This document shows, piece by piece, positions 28,796 through 37,784 of a DNA stretch of 64,000 nucleotides. The notes below the pieces were generated by a model. The model was not told the DNA's origin. It ran no database searches and was given only the letters and a program-made list of their open reading frames with translations. The stretch is taken from positions 1-64,000 of the forward strand of contig QHUB01000010.1 in assembly GCA_003221035.1 (NCBI GenBank), written 5' to 3'. The DNA comes from Gemmatimonadota bacterium (GTDB lineage Bacteria; Gemmatimonadota; Gemmatimonadetes; Gemmatimonadales; GWC2-71-9). The translations under genes were made by a program, and so were the position numbers. Positions within the stretch are counted from its first letter, which is position 1. Each line of letters opens with the position of its first letter.

Positions 28796-29287
28796 AGCTC
28801 TTGCCACGTCTCCAGGCGTCAGATCCTTGGTATAGATCACCAGATCATCACCGGGAGCGTAGTAACCCGGGACCCGAGCGGCGCTGGTGTAGCCGCGTGC
28901 CTCGTAGAACTTTCTCGTCGGCTGGTAATCGTCGCGCGACGAGGTCTCGACCACAACTAAGCGTGCGTCGTGCATCGCGAGTCGTTGTTCCACTGCGCCG
29001 AGCAGTTGCGTGCCGATTCCCGAGCCCTGATGCGCACGATCGACGACGATCCAGTACAGATCCCACGTGCTTTCGGTCCCCGGCGTCGGTCCCCAGCATG
29101 CGTACCCGAGCAGCTGGTCGCCATCGAACGCGCCGACGAACCGGTAATCCTCGTCGCCGGCGAGGTTCTCGTCCAGCAGCTCGACCGCGGTCCCGACCTC
29201 TTCCTCGCGAAAGCGGCCGGTGTCGCGCGTCAGCTGCTCAAGCCGTCCGCGGTGCGCGTGCCCGACGGGGCGCAGCGAGCAATTCAC
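28787..29287 (-). CDS. GNAT family N-acetyltransferase
   Basis: WDLYWIVVDRAHQGSGIGTQLLGAVEQRL (acetyl-CoA motif A), SSRDDYQPTRKFYEARGY. Confidence 0.88.
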   Translation of the reverse strand: MNCSLRPVGHAHRGRLEQLTRDTGRFREEEVGTAVELLDENLAGDEDYRFVGAFDGDQLLGYACWGPTPGTESTWDLYWIVVDRAHQGSGIGTQLLGAVEQRLAMHDARLVVVETSSRDDYQPTRKFYEARGYTSAARVPGYYAPGDDLVIYTKDLTPGDVARAAP

Positions 29288-30257
29288 GCGCGGCCTTCGA
29301 CCCTTGCGCCTCGCGCAGCGCCAGCTCCGCGATGCGGCGAATCAGCTCGGCGTAGTCCCACCCCGCGGCCTTTGCCATCCGCGACAGGCCCGCGTCGTCC
29401 GTGAGGTCGGGGTTGGGATTGACCTCGAGGATCCATGGCTTGCCCAGATCATCGACGCGGACGTCGACGCGGCCGTAGCCTTTGCCCTGCATCGTACGCC
29501 ACGCGGTCTCGGCGAGCCGAACGAGGCGATCGGCGAACCGCTGTGAGATTTGCGCGGGGCAGACCGGCCGGCTTCCGAGATCCTCGGCTGAGCCCACATG
29601 CCACTTGGCTGCATACGTAAGGATCGGCCAGACGCCCTCGGGCATCGCGCTAAAGTCGATTTCAGCGATCGGCAGCATGCGATCACCGACGATCCCGACG
29701 TTGAACTCGCGTCCCCCGATGTATTGCTGGACCAAGACCTCGTCGAATTGCTCGGTCATCGCGGCGATACGGGCTTTGAGACTCTTGCGGTCGGTCACGA
29801 CCGACTGGCGATCGAGTCCCGCGCTCGCGTCCTCCGCGGCCGGCTTGACGATGGCCGGCAGCGGGAAGTCGTCGTCGATCTTCCCTTGCGCTATGGTCCA
29901 GCGGGGCACCGGCAGTCCGGCCCGCTCGAGCAGCGTGTTCGCGACCGCTTTGCGACGGCAGACGGCCGTCGTCCAGGGTCCGCACCCCGTGTACGCGATG
30001 CCCGCGAGCTCCAGCGTCCCGACCACGTGGTCTTCCCACTGTGCGACGCCGCGCACGCCCTCGCACAGGTTGAATACGAGATCGGCGCGACGGCAGGCGT
30101 TGAACCAGCGCATGTCGTGGCGCGCGGGCACGCGCTGTACCTGGTGATTGAGTGCTGCGAAGATCGCGGCGATGTCGTCGACCGCTTGCATCACGCCGGC
30201 GACATCCTCGGTGGTCCAGTCGTCGGCGCCGGGATCGTACAGGATGACGACTTTCAC
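29238..30257 (-). CDS. ATP-grasp enzyme, D-Ala-D-Ala ligase-like (second of pair)
   Basis: VKVVILYDPGADDWTTEDVAGV...LVFNLCEG...PAIVKPAAEDASAGL...GYGRVDVRVDDLGKPWILEVNPNPDL; GTGA overlap with upstream gene. Confidence 0.88.
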   Translation of the reverse strand: MKVVILYDPGADDWTTEDVAGVMQAVDDIAAIFAALNHQVQRVPARHDMRWFNACRRADLVFNLCEGVRGVAQWEDHVVGTLELAGIAYTGCGPWTTAVCRRKAVANTLLERAGLPVPRWTIAQGKIDDDFPLPAIVKPAAEDASAGLDRQSVVTDRKSLKARIAAMTEQFDEVLVQQYIGGREFNVGIVGDRMLPIAEIDFSAMPEGVWPILTYAAKWHVGSAEDLGSRPVCPAQISQRFADRLVRLAETAWRTMQGKGYGRVDVRVDDLGKPWILEVNPNPDLTDDAGLSRMAKAAGWDYAELIRRIAELALREAQGSKAARELLAAPRRARAPRTA

Positions 30258-31291
30258 GCGCTGACCGCGGCGGCTGCGGCGGGGATCGTGCGGCCGGTGA
30301 TTCGCCGCCACGCGATCCGCACCACTTCCTGGATCAACTCGTCGTAGCTGAACCCGGCGACCCGCGCCGCCTTCGGGAAACAGGAATTCATGGCGGGATC
30401 GGGAATGATGCCCGGCAACGGATTCAGCTCGACCACGTTCGGGACGCCGAAGCGGTCGACGCGGACGTCGATCCGGCACCAGTCACGGCAGCTCAACGCG
30501 CGATATGCGTCGAGCGCCACGCGCTCGGTTTCGCGGCACAGCGAGTCGGGCACCCCGGTCGGTGGGCATTGGAAGATCGCGAGGGGGTTCTGCGGCGTAT
30601 CCCAGATCCACTTCGCTTCGTACCCGTATACCGGTGGCGCACCGGCGGGCAGCGTCGCGAAATCGAACCCGACGATCGGCAGGCAGCGCACATCGCCGTT
30701 GTTGCCGAGGATCGCGACCGTGAACTCGGGGCCGGGGAGATACGTCTCGACGAGCACGGGCTGGTCGTAGCGTCTCAAGAGGAAAAGCACGCGCTCGGCG
30801 AGCTGGGCCGGAGACTCACATAAGTTATTGACGAATATTCCCTTACCAGACCCTTCGGCCACCGGCTTCACGAACAGCGGAAACGGCAGCGGCATCCGCT
30901 CGAGGTCTTCGAGCATTTCGACCACGCGGAACGGCGCGGTCGGTACGCCGCGGTAGGCAAGAATTTCTTTCGTGCGCCCCTTGTGCAGCGTGAGCGCGAG
31001 CGCGAGCGGGTCGGAGCCCGTGTACGGAATGTTCAGGTACTCGCACAGCGCCGGCACGTGCGACTCGCGGCAGGGACCGTGCAGCCCCTCGGCGATGTTG
31101 AACACGATGTCGGGATGCGCAAGCGCGAGTTTTTGCGGAAGGAATTCGTCGGCCTCGAGACGAACGACGTCGCCGAAGAGACTGAGAGCCTGATCGACCG
31201 CGTCGATCGTCGACGGGTCATCCCATTCTGCGTAGGCATCAGACCCGGAGCTGCCGTCTGGTTTCTCGTTGTAAGCGAGACCTATTCGCAT
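30254..31291 (-). CDS. ATP-grasp enzyme, D-Ala-D-Ala ligase-like (first of pair)
   Basis: MRIGLAYNEK...IVFNIAEGLHG...LFVKPVAEGSGKGIFV...CRIDVRVDRFGVPNVVELNPLPGI. Confidence 0.88.
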   Translation of the reverse strand: MRIGLAYNEKPDGSSGSDAYAEWDDPSTIDAVDQALSLFGDVVRLEADEFLPQKLALAHPDIVFNIAEGLHGPCRESHVPALCEYLNIPYTGSDPLALALTLHKGRTKEILAYRGVPTAPFRVVEMLEDLERMPLPFPLFVKPVAEGSGKGIFVNNLCESPAQLAERVLFLLRRYDQPVLVETYLPGPEFTVAILGNNGDVRCLPIVGFDFATLPAGAPPVYGYEAKWIWDTPQNPLAIFQCPPTGVPDSLCRETERVALDAYRALSCRDWCRIDVRVDRFGVPNVVELNPLPGIIPDPAMNSCFPKAARVAGFSYDELIQEVVRIAWRRITGRTIPAAAAAVSA

Positions 31292-31338
31292 TCTGAAATC
31301 AGAATACGAAATGTACAATGGATGCGCAAGAGAAAAAA

Positions 31339-32091
31339 TCAGACTTTGTGGTGGACGACCCGCGCTGCTTCCTGTTTGTCATCCGCGACATAGATCTCGA
31401 AGTCGGAAAACAGCGCGCCCGCTTCTTTCTGCACGATGCGCAGCACCGCGACGGCCATGCGGCGAATTTCCAGCTCTGCGCCCTCGCCGCAACGCAGCTC
31501 CAGCATCGTACGCCAGGCCCGCGCATTGCCGGAGACCACGATTTTCACTTCGGTCGCGTTGGGCAGCACGCTCCGCGCCGCCTCGCGCGCCATTTTCCGG
31601 CGGTGCACCTTGTCGCCGATCCACTCATAGCGCTGCATCAGTCCCTCGACCGCGCGCACGTAGGCGGCTTGCGCCTCCAGCATCTGCTGCTGCCATTCTT
31701 CCTCGAGGCGCGCATCGCCGGCGATCGCGGGCGGCATGACGAACGCGGCATGCGACTCGTCCACGTAGCGCTGCGAGAGCTGGGAATACCCAAAGCCGGC
31801 GCGATGGCGGACGAGCTCGTGCGAGCAGGAGCGGGAGATCCCTTCGATGAGCAGCACGTACACCGCGTGCTCCAGCACGGAGCCGTGCCCCTGCTTCTTG
31901 ATGTTCTCGAGGTATTCAGCGGTCGTGCGATTGATCGGGTTATGCTGGCTCATGTAGCACAGCCGGCCCGCATACTCGGCGAGACGCTCGCCGTCGCTCG
32001 CGTCGCCGCGCCACTGCACCGGCAAATGCTCCGGCTCGAGGAATTGGGGACGGGCGATCAGCGAGATCCGGGGGGCTCGAAATACTTCCAT
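31339..32091 (-). CDS. thyX: FAD-dependent thymidylate synthase
   Basis: ELVRHRAGFGYSQLSQRYVD (RHRxxxxSxxSxR motif); start ATG 32091. Confidence 0.95.
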   Translation of the reverse strand: MEVFRAPRISLIARPQFLEPEHLPVQWRGDASDGERLAEYAGRLCYMSQHNPINRTTAEYLENIKKQGHGSVLEHAVYVLLIEGISRSCSHELVRHRAGFGYSQLSQRYVDESHAAFVMPPAIAGDARLEEEWQQQMLEAQAAYVRAVEGLMQRYEWIGDKVHRRKMAREAARSVLPNATEVKIVVSGNARAWRTMLELRCGEGAELEIRRMAVAVLRIVQKEAGALFSDFEIYVADDKQEAARVVHHKV

Positions 32092-32108
32092 CGATGCGGG
32101 AGCGGGGG

Positions 32109-33647
32109 CTAGCGGATCAACTCGAGTTTCGGTGTGGCCCATGCGGCGCTGCGCTCCATGTCACGGAGTTTGCCGGCGATGTCGTCGGGAATGGCCGCGG
32201 CGTCCGCGCCAACCTTCAGCGTGGCCAGGGGCGACCAGTCGGTCGCCGGAATGATAACACCGGGGTTGAGAATCGATAACGGGTCGTACGCGCGCTTCAC
32301 GGCGCGAAACAGCTCGCAGACATCTCTTCCGTAGAAACGCTCCAGCACGCCCGCGCGCAAGCGGCCGGCGCCGTGCTCACCGGCCGGAATGCCGCCGAGG
32401 CGAGCGAGGAGATTGGTGACGTCGTCGAACAAACCACGCAGCGACTCGTGCCAACCGGGGCGTGTGATATCAGGTAGCGCGTTGACGTGGACGTGCCCGT
32501 CTCCGGCATGTCCAAAGATCACGACCGGAATGCCGCGCTGCGCCGCGATCTCGCGCAGCCCCGCGACGTAGGTGCCGAGCGCGTCGAGCGGCACGCAGCC
32601 ATCCTCGATCACCTGGAGCGAGCGCTGCGTAGGGGGGAGCCGAGCCAGCGCGGGTGAGGCCTGGCGCCGGATGCTCCAGAGCTGCTCGAGCCCCTCCCGG
32701 CTCACCGCCGTCTCGACGTGTATCGCGGATTGCTTGAGCCCGCGCACCGCGTCGCCAACCACGCCCCGCGCGGCGGCCGCGCTCTCCCGCTCAAATTCGA
32801 CAAGCAGCAGGCAGGCAACGGTCGGAGCCTCGGGCAACAGGCGCAGCAGCGTTTCGTCCAGCAGCTCGACCGCGGACGGCCGCAGCGAGACGAGGAAGGG
32901 AACTGCCTCCGTCATTGTGTCGAGATCCGCGAACCCGACGCCCAAGCCGGCGAGGCCCGCCGGAATCGTGTCGAGACGCCAGTGCACTTCGGTCACGATC
33001 GCTAACGTGCCCTCGGCGCCGATGAGCAGATCGAGCTCGTCGCCGCTTTCGGCAAAGCGATCGAGCGCGTAGCCACTGGAATTCTTCCGCGTCTTGGGAA
33101 AGCGCGACGGAATCAGGAGTCTGGACTCGGGAGTCAGGGCGAAACGACCCTGACTCCCGGCGCCGCGCTCCAAGATCCTGATAGACCCGTCGGCCTCGAC
33201 GATTTCCAGGGCTTCCACCCAGTTTCGCACGCTTCCGTAGCGTACTGTGCGAGGCCCAGCCGCGTTCGTGCTGACCATCCCGCCGCTTGTGGCGAAGGCA
33301 CCGGAGGAAGGATCGGGCGGCAAGCGCAAGCCGTGTGGTTTCGCAGCATCGTTCACCGCGCCCCAGGTAACTGAGGCGCCGGCGCGCGCGATGCGCCGGC
33401 CTGGATCGATGCTGAGCCGCGAAAAGCCCGCGCTCATATCGACGATCACACCGGTGCCCACGTTCCCGCCCGGCATGCCGCTTCCCGCGCCGCGCGGAAT
33501 CAAGGCAAGGTGCTTGGCGGCGGCATCGCGGACCAATCGGACGACGTCGTCCCTGCTCGTGGGAATCGCGACCGCGGACGGGATGATGCGGTAGATCCCT
33601 GCGCCTTCGGCGTATGCCGCGCGGACACGCGAATCGGTGAGTAACAC
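32109..33647 (-). CDS. FAD-binding oxidoreductase, GlcD/D-lactate dehydrogenase-like
   Basis: IPRGAGSGMPGGNVGTGVIVDMS...LPPDPSSGAFATSGGMVSTNAAGPRTVRYGSVRNW...GHAGDGHVHVN...GEHGAG; exact start uncertain. Confidence 0.9.
   Translation of the reverse strand: MLLTDSRVRAAYAEGAGIYRIIPSAVAIPTSRDDVVRLVRDAAAKHLALIPRGAGSGMPGGNVGTGVIVDMSAGFSRLSIDPGRRIARAGASVTWGAVNDAAKPHGLRLPPDPSSGAFATSGGMVSTNAAGPRTVRYGSVRNWVEALEIVEADGSIRILERGAGSQGRFALTPESRLLIPSRFPKTRKNSSGYALDRFAESGDELDLLIGAEGTLAIVTEVHWRLDTIPAGLAGLGVGFADLDTMTEAVPFLVSLRPSAVELLDETLLRLLPEAPTVACLLLVEFERESAAAARGVVGDAVRGLKQSAIHVETAVSREGLEQLWSIRRQASPALARLPPTQRSLQVIEDGCVPLDALGTYVAGLREIAAQRGIPVVIFGHAGDGHVHVNALPDITRPGWHESLRGLFDDVTNLLARLGGIPAGEHGAGRLRAGVLERFYGRDVCELFRAVKRAYDPLSILNPGVIIPATDWSPLATLKVGADAAAIPDDIAGKLRDMERSAAWATPKLELIR
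33110..33159. repeat. GARTCRG heptads plus inverted repeat inside FAD oxidoreductase gene
   Basis: gaatcag-gagtctg-gactcgg-gagtcag; 12-bp arms cgggagtcaggg / ccctgactcccg (33128-33139/33148-33159). Confidence 0.85.
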
Positions 33648-33695
33648 GTCCCAAACTTGACACCGGGGAACGACAACGTGAAGCTTCGCTCTCCG

Positions 33696-34544
33696 ATGGC
33701 AAAAGCGCAGCTGATTCATATCGAAGTCGACCGGCGGCTCGGTCACGAGTGGGACGAGTGGAATGGCCGGCCCCTGCCAAACAGCGGTGACTTCTCCGCG
33801 GCCCCGGGACTGTTTTTTCGATTCGCGGCCCTCACGATTGCAGCGACGCTGGCCGCGCTCGCCCTTCTACTGTATCTCGTGGGTCCACGGCTGGCGGGCG
33901 TATGGAGACCGGCGCCGGACGTGCTGTGGATCGCTCTCGCGGTCCTGGCCGCGGCGTACTGGCTGTATTGGGGCTTACTGGTCGCGTCGTTCTACGCCGG
34001 CAAAAACCTGCTGCCCGAGCGGCTCCTCGAGCGCGGTCCCTACCTCAAGCTCATGAACTATACGTCGCTTCTGGCGCGCACCTTCGGCAAGCGCGACTGG
34101 GTCGAACATGCGGCCATCGATATCTACAACACGTTCGCCGAGCGCCGCGGCCGCAACGTGGGGAAGGGCGAGCTGCTGGTCCTGATTCCGCGGTGCCTGT
34201 CCAAACAGGCTCTCGACGGCGTCCTCGAGGTCGCCGGGCGCTACGAGGTGCCGGTCTTCGTCGCGACGCGCGGCCAGCTCGCGCGGCGCGTGATCCGCGA
34301 GCGCCGTCCCCGCGCCGTTGTGGCCGTCGCGTGCGAGCGGGACATGATGACCGGCCTCCGGGACGTCGCGGGCAAGCTGCCGGTGCTCGGGTTGACGATG
34401 CAGCTCCCGAACGGTCCCTGCCGGGATGCGACGATCGACCTCAGGCAGATGGAGAAGTGGGTCCAGAGTCTAGTGGGCCTGGAAACGCGGAGCGCTGGCG
34501 AGCGGACGACGGAGCAGAAGCCCGAGCACGCACCAGCCTCCTAG
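33696..34544 (+). CDS. DUF116 family membrane protein
   Basis: TM segments then LLVLIPRCLSKQALDG...VVAVACERDMMTGLRDVAGKLPVLGLTMQLPNGPCRDATID. Confidence 0.75.
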   Translation: MAKAQLIHIEVDRRLGHEWDEWNGRPLPNSGDFSAAPGLFFRFAALTIAATLAALALLLYLVGPRLAGVWRPAPDVLWIALAVLAAAYWLYWGLLVASFYAGKNLLPERLLERGPYLKLMNYTSLLARTFGKRDWVEHAAIDIYNTFAERRGRNVGKGELLVLIPRCLSKQALDGVLEVAGRYEVPVFVATRGQLARRVIRERRPRAVVAVACERDMMTGLRDVAGKLPVLGLTMQLPNGPCRDATIDLRQMEKWVQSLVGLETRSAGERTTEQKPEHAPAS

Positions 34545-35885
34545 CGTCACCCATTCAGCCCACCCGAAGCTCCCCGGCACGGCCGGAATCAGCTTCATCA
34601 AGACGATCGCGACACTCACAAGTGCGCCGAAGGCCGCCACGGCAACGCCATCGCGCTCATTGCCGCGCCGGCTCAGCGCAATGAACGCAACGCACGCGGC
34701 GCACCAGCCCACGGCTCCCACAGCCGAACCAACCTCCGTGATCGGGACAAGCAGTGCGTCTCCGAAGAATGCGCCTGCCGCGGTGAGCAGGGTGATCACC
34801 AGAATCGAGACGGAAGGCGTTCCAAATCGCCGATCGACGGTGCCGAGCCACGGATGGACCAGACTGCGGCGACCCAGCGCGTAGAGCAGCCTCGTCGCCC
34901 CCACGAGACTGCCGTTGAAGATCTTGAGCAGCGAAAGCAGCGCTCCCCCGAGAATCACCCGGGCGATCCACTCGCTGCCGAATGCCTTCGCGAATGCCGC
35001 CTCGGTGCCCAGGTGTTGCGCGACGAGGCCGGTCCACGGATAGACCCACGCGACGACCGCGACGACAAGAACGTAAAACACGCCCGCGGCGATGAGCGCG
35101 AGGCTAACCATCCGGCTGAGCGTCGAAGCGGCGAGATCGGCGCGTGCTTCCTCCGACGCCTTCGGAATCGCGTCGAACCCGGTCAGGAAGTATGGGACGA
35201 TCTGCGCCACCAGGAGCACGGAAATGAAAGGTCCTGCCGGCGCGAACAGCGGCTGCACGTTGCTCGCTGAGCCGCGGGCGAATCCGAGCCCGACAAACAG
35301 CGCAAAGCAGGCGAGGAGACCAAAGGTCATGACGTCCTGAAAGCGCCCGCTCAGGCGGATCCCACGGTAGTTGATGAGTCCGATGCCAGCAGTCAGCGCC
35401 AGGCCGGCGACCAATCGCGGCAGCGTGATGACCTTCCCCGCGACTGCATAGAGCGGGAAGTCATTCATCGCCGGAATGATGCGGGCCAGCAGATTCCCGA
35501 TGGCCACCGCCTCCCACGGACATACGATCGCGTACGCGAGCACCATCATCCAACCGGCCGCGAAACTGACGTCGCGTGGAAACACGCGCTCGGTATACGC
35601 GATCTCCGCGCCGGCATCCGGGATGGCGCGCACCAGGCGGCCATAGGTCCGCGCGACCGGCAGAATCAGGAGCGTGCCACCCAGGAATCCCAGTATCGCG
35701 CCGCCAGGCCCACCGCGTCCAAGCCAGTCGTCCATGATGACGAGCCAGCCCACGCCGACCATGCTGCCGAAGCCAAAGGTGAAGTACTCGAGCGCGCCGA
35801 GGGTGCGGCGGAGCGCGGTGCTAGTAGGTGGTGATGCCAAGCTTTTCCTTGAGTGCCGCGAGCAGCAGCTGGGCGCGCTGCTCAC
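34470..35885 (-). CDS. APC family amino acid permease
   Basis: TLGALEYFTFGFGSMVGVGWLVIMDDWLGRGGPGGAILGF...; 12 TM; exact start uncertain. Confidence 0.9.
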   Translation of the reverse strand: MSSAPSCCSRHSRKSLASPPTSTALRRTLGALEYFTFGFGSMVGVGWLVIMDDWLGRGGPGGAILGFLGGTLLILPVARTYGRLVRAIPDAGAEIAYTERVFPRDVSFAAGWMMVLAYAIVCPWEAVAIGNLLARIIPAMNDFPLYAVAGKVITLPRLVAGLALTAGIGLINYRGIRLSGRFQDVMTFGLLACFALFVGLGFARGSASNVQPLFAPAGPFISVLLVAQIVPYFLTGFDAIPKASEEARADLAASTLSRMVSLALIAAGVFYVLVVAVVAWVYPWTGLVAQHLGTEAAFAKAFGSEWIARVILGGALLSLLKIFNGSLVGATRLLYALGRRSLVHPWLGTVDRRFGTPSVSILVITLLTAAGAFFGDALLVPITEVGSAVGAVGWCAACVAFIALSRRGNERDGVAVAAFGALVSVAIVLMKLIPAVPGSFGWAEWVTLGGWCVLGLLLRRPLASAPRFQAH

Positions 35886-36291
35886 CCGCCGAGCCGGGCG
35901 GGGACGCGCGCTCGAGATCGCGCATCGTCCGGGACGGGTCCTCCCTGGGGCGGTAGACCGCTTCGATCGTCACGCGGGATTTGCCTGAGACATCGGGCTC
36001 GGCCCAGAGCCGAACGCGGTGGGTCCCCGCGAACGGCTTGGTCTCGAGAAACGCGTCACGCACACTCACGAATGAGACGGCGACGGTATCGGCGCGGAGC
36101 AGCGAGTCGGCGAATGCCGTCACACGCGCGGGTGGCGCGTTGATCACGACCCGTAGCGCCTCCGGCAGTGGCGCGAATGCCGGACGCGTCGTTCGGGGAT
36201 TGCAGGCCGCTACCAGAATGAGCAATGCGGAATGCGAAATGCGGAATGGCAGGGTGAGTCTCGCGCGCGACCTCGCCCTTGCATTCCGCAT
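35821..36291 (-). CDS. Small hypothetical lipoprotein; signal peptide lies in heptad repeat
   Basis: MRNARARSRARLTLPFRISHSALLILVAACNP (lipobox LVAAC); ATG at 36291 or 36312. Confidence 0.65.
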   Translation of the reverse strand: MRNARARSRARLTLPFRISHSALLILVAACNPRTTRPAFAPLPEALRVVINAPPARVTAFADSLLRADTVAVSFVSVRDAFLETKPFAGTHRVRLWAEPDVSGKSRVTIEAVYRPREDPSRTMRDLERASPPGSAGEQRAQLLLAALKEKLGITTY

Positions 36292-36313
36292 TCCGCATTT
36301 CCCATTCCGCATT
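36224..36313. repeat. Inverted heptad arrays (AATGCGG)4 ... (ATTCCGC)4
   Basis: aatgcgg-aatgcga-aatgcgg-aatggca (36224-36251) and attccgc-attccgc-atttccc-attccgc (36283-36310). Confidence 0.9.
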
Positions 36314-36888
36314 TAATGCGTGTGCGCCGGCGTGCCAGGCGGGTGAGTGTGTGTGGCCTCTGCGGTATCTGCGGGCGCCCCATGCTCGTGCTCCTCGCCT
36401 GGCTCATGGTGATGCCCGGCTTCTCGATTCTCGAGCTCGGCCTGCAACTTCGCCGAAGGAATTCCGGCGGCATGATCGAAGACCAGCTGCCCGCCGAGTA
36501 CGCCCGTCCACACGAGGGCCAGTATGCCGACGACGCTCAGCATGCGAGTGATCGCCAATTCCTGGGCCGGCATCTGGAAGCGCCGGATGAGTCGCCAGCC
36601 CAGCACGACCGTGAAGACTCCCATGGTGAGCAATGCCATGGTCTGATGCTTTTCCATGATTTCGTGTATCGCTTCACCATGCTCGATCGCGTCCTCGGCG
36701 AGCTCGCCGGCGATGACGGCAGCCCACCCGCCGATCACGCCCACCCACAGCGTCCAGATCGCCGCCCACATCAAGGATTCGCGTTTGGTCCAAGCCGCGG
36801 CGAAATCGAAGAGCACTGCGACGACCAGCAGTGCTGCGGGGAGATCGTTGAGGACTGCATGCCAGCGAGCGGCGTTGTAACCGTACAT
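36313..36888 (-). CDS. DUF2231-like membrane protein with His-rich C-terminal tail
   Basis: Four TM helices; C-terminus HHHEPGEEHEHGAPADTAEATHTHPPGTPAHTH. Confidence 0.65.
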   Translation of the reverse strand: MYGYNAARWHAVLNDLPAALLVVAVLFDFAAAWTKRESLMWAAIWTLWVGVIGGWAAVIAGELAEDAIEHGEAIHEIMEKHQTMALLTMGVFTVVLGWRLIRRFQMPAQELAITRMLSVVGILALVWTGVLGGQLVFDHAAGIPSAKLQAELENREAGHHHEPGEEHEHGAPADTAEATHTHPPGTPAHTH

Positions 36889-37775
36889 TAGAGTCCCAGG
36901 TTGCTGACGATGGGTGGGTTGGACGAGTAGTCGTAAAAGCCCTTGCCGCTCTTCTTGCCGTGCATTCCCGCCAGCACCATCCTCTTGAGCAGCGGCGGAG
37001 GCGCATACCGGGCCTCGCGGTACTCCTTGAACATGATCTCGGCGATGTGATGCGTCGTGTCGAGCCCCACGAAATCCAGCAGCGTCAGCGGGCCCATCGG
37101 GTAGCCGCAGCCGAGCTGCATCGCCTTATCGATGTCGGGCACGCTGCCGACGCCGCGCTCGACGGCGCGAATGGCATCGAGCAGATAGGGAACGAGCAAA
37201 AGATTCACGATAAAGCCGGAGTTGTCCTTCGCGGCGATCGCCTCCTTGCGGAGCGACGCCGCGAATGCGAACGCGCGCTTGAATGTCTCCTCGGAAGTCG
37301 TGACCGTGCGCACGACTTCGACGAGCGCCATCAGCGGCACGGGATTGAAGAAATGCAGCCCCACGAACCGATCGGCCCGCTTGGTCGCACCCGCCATTTC
37401 CGCAATCGTCAAGCTGGAGGTGTTCGATGCGAAGATCGTTCCCTGGCCGCACAAACCGTCCAGTTCCTTGAAGAGCGCGTTCTTGAGCGCCAGGTCTTCG
37501 GTGATCGCTTCGATCACGATGTCGACCGGTTTCAAGTCGGCGACGGTCGTCGTGAAGGTCAGCCGCTCGAGTGTCGCGTCGCGATCGGCGGCGGAGAGCT
37601 TTCCTTTTTCGACGAATTTGGCGAGCGATTTCTCGATGCCGGTGCGGCCGCGGTCCAGCACGTCCCTGGAGACGTCGCGCACGATCGTGTCGTAGCCCAC
37701 GCTGGCCGCAACTTGCGCGATGCCGCTCCCCATCAGGCCACACCCCAGCACCCCGACCCGTTTGATATCGGTCAT
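36888..37775 (-). CDS. 3-hydroxyacyl/3-hydroxybutyryl-CoA dehydrogenase
   Basis: VGVLGCGLMGSGIAQVAAS...SNTSSLTIAEMA...HFFNPVPLMALVEVV...GKGFYDY. Confidence 0.94.
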   Translation of the reverse strand: MTDIKRVGVLGCGLMGSGIAQVAASVGYDTIVRDVSRDVLDRGRTGIEKSLAKFVEKGKLSAADRDATLERLTFTTTVADLKPVDIVIEAITEDLALKNALFKELDGLCGQGTIFASNTSSLTIAEMAGATKRADRFVGLHFFNPVPLMALVEVVRTVTTSEETFKRAFAFAASLRKEAIAAKDNSGFIVNLLLVPYLLDAIRAVERGVGSVPDIDKAMQLGCGYPMGPLTLLDFVGLDTTHHIAEIMFKEYREARYAPPPLLKRMVLAGMHGKKSGKGFYDYSSNPPIVSNLGL

Positions 37776-37784
37776 CTGAGTCCT

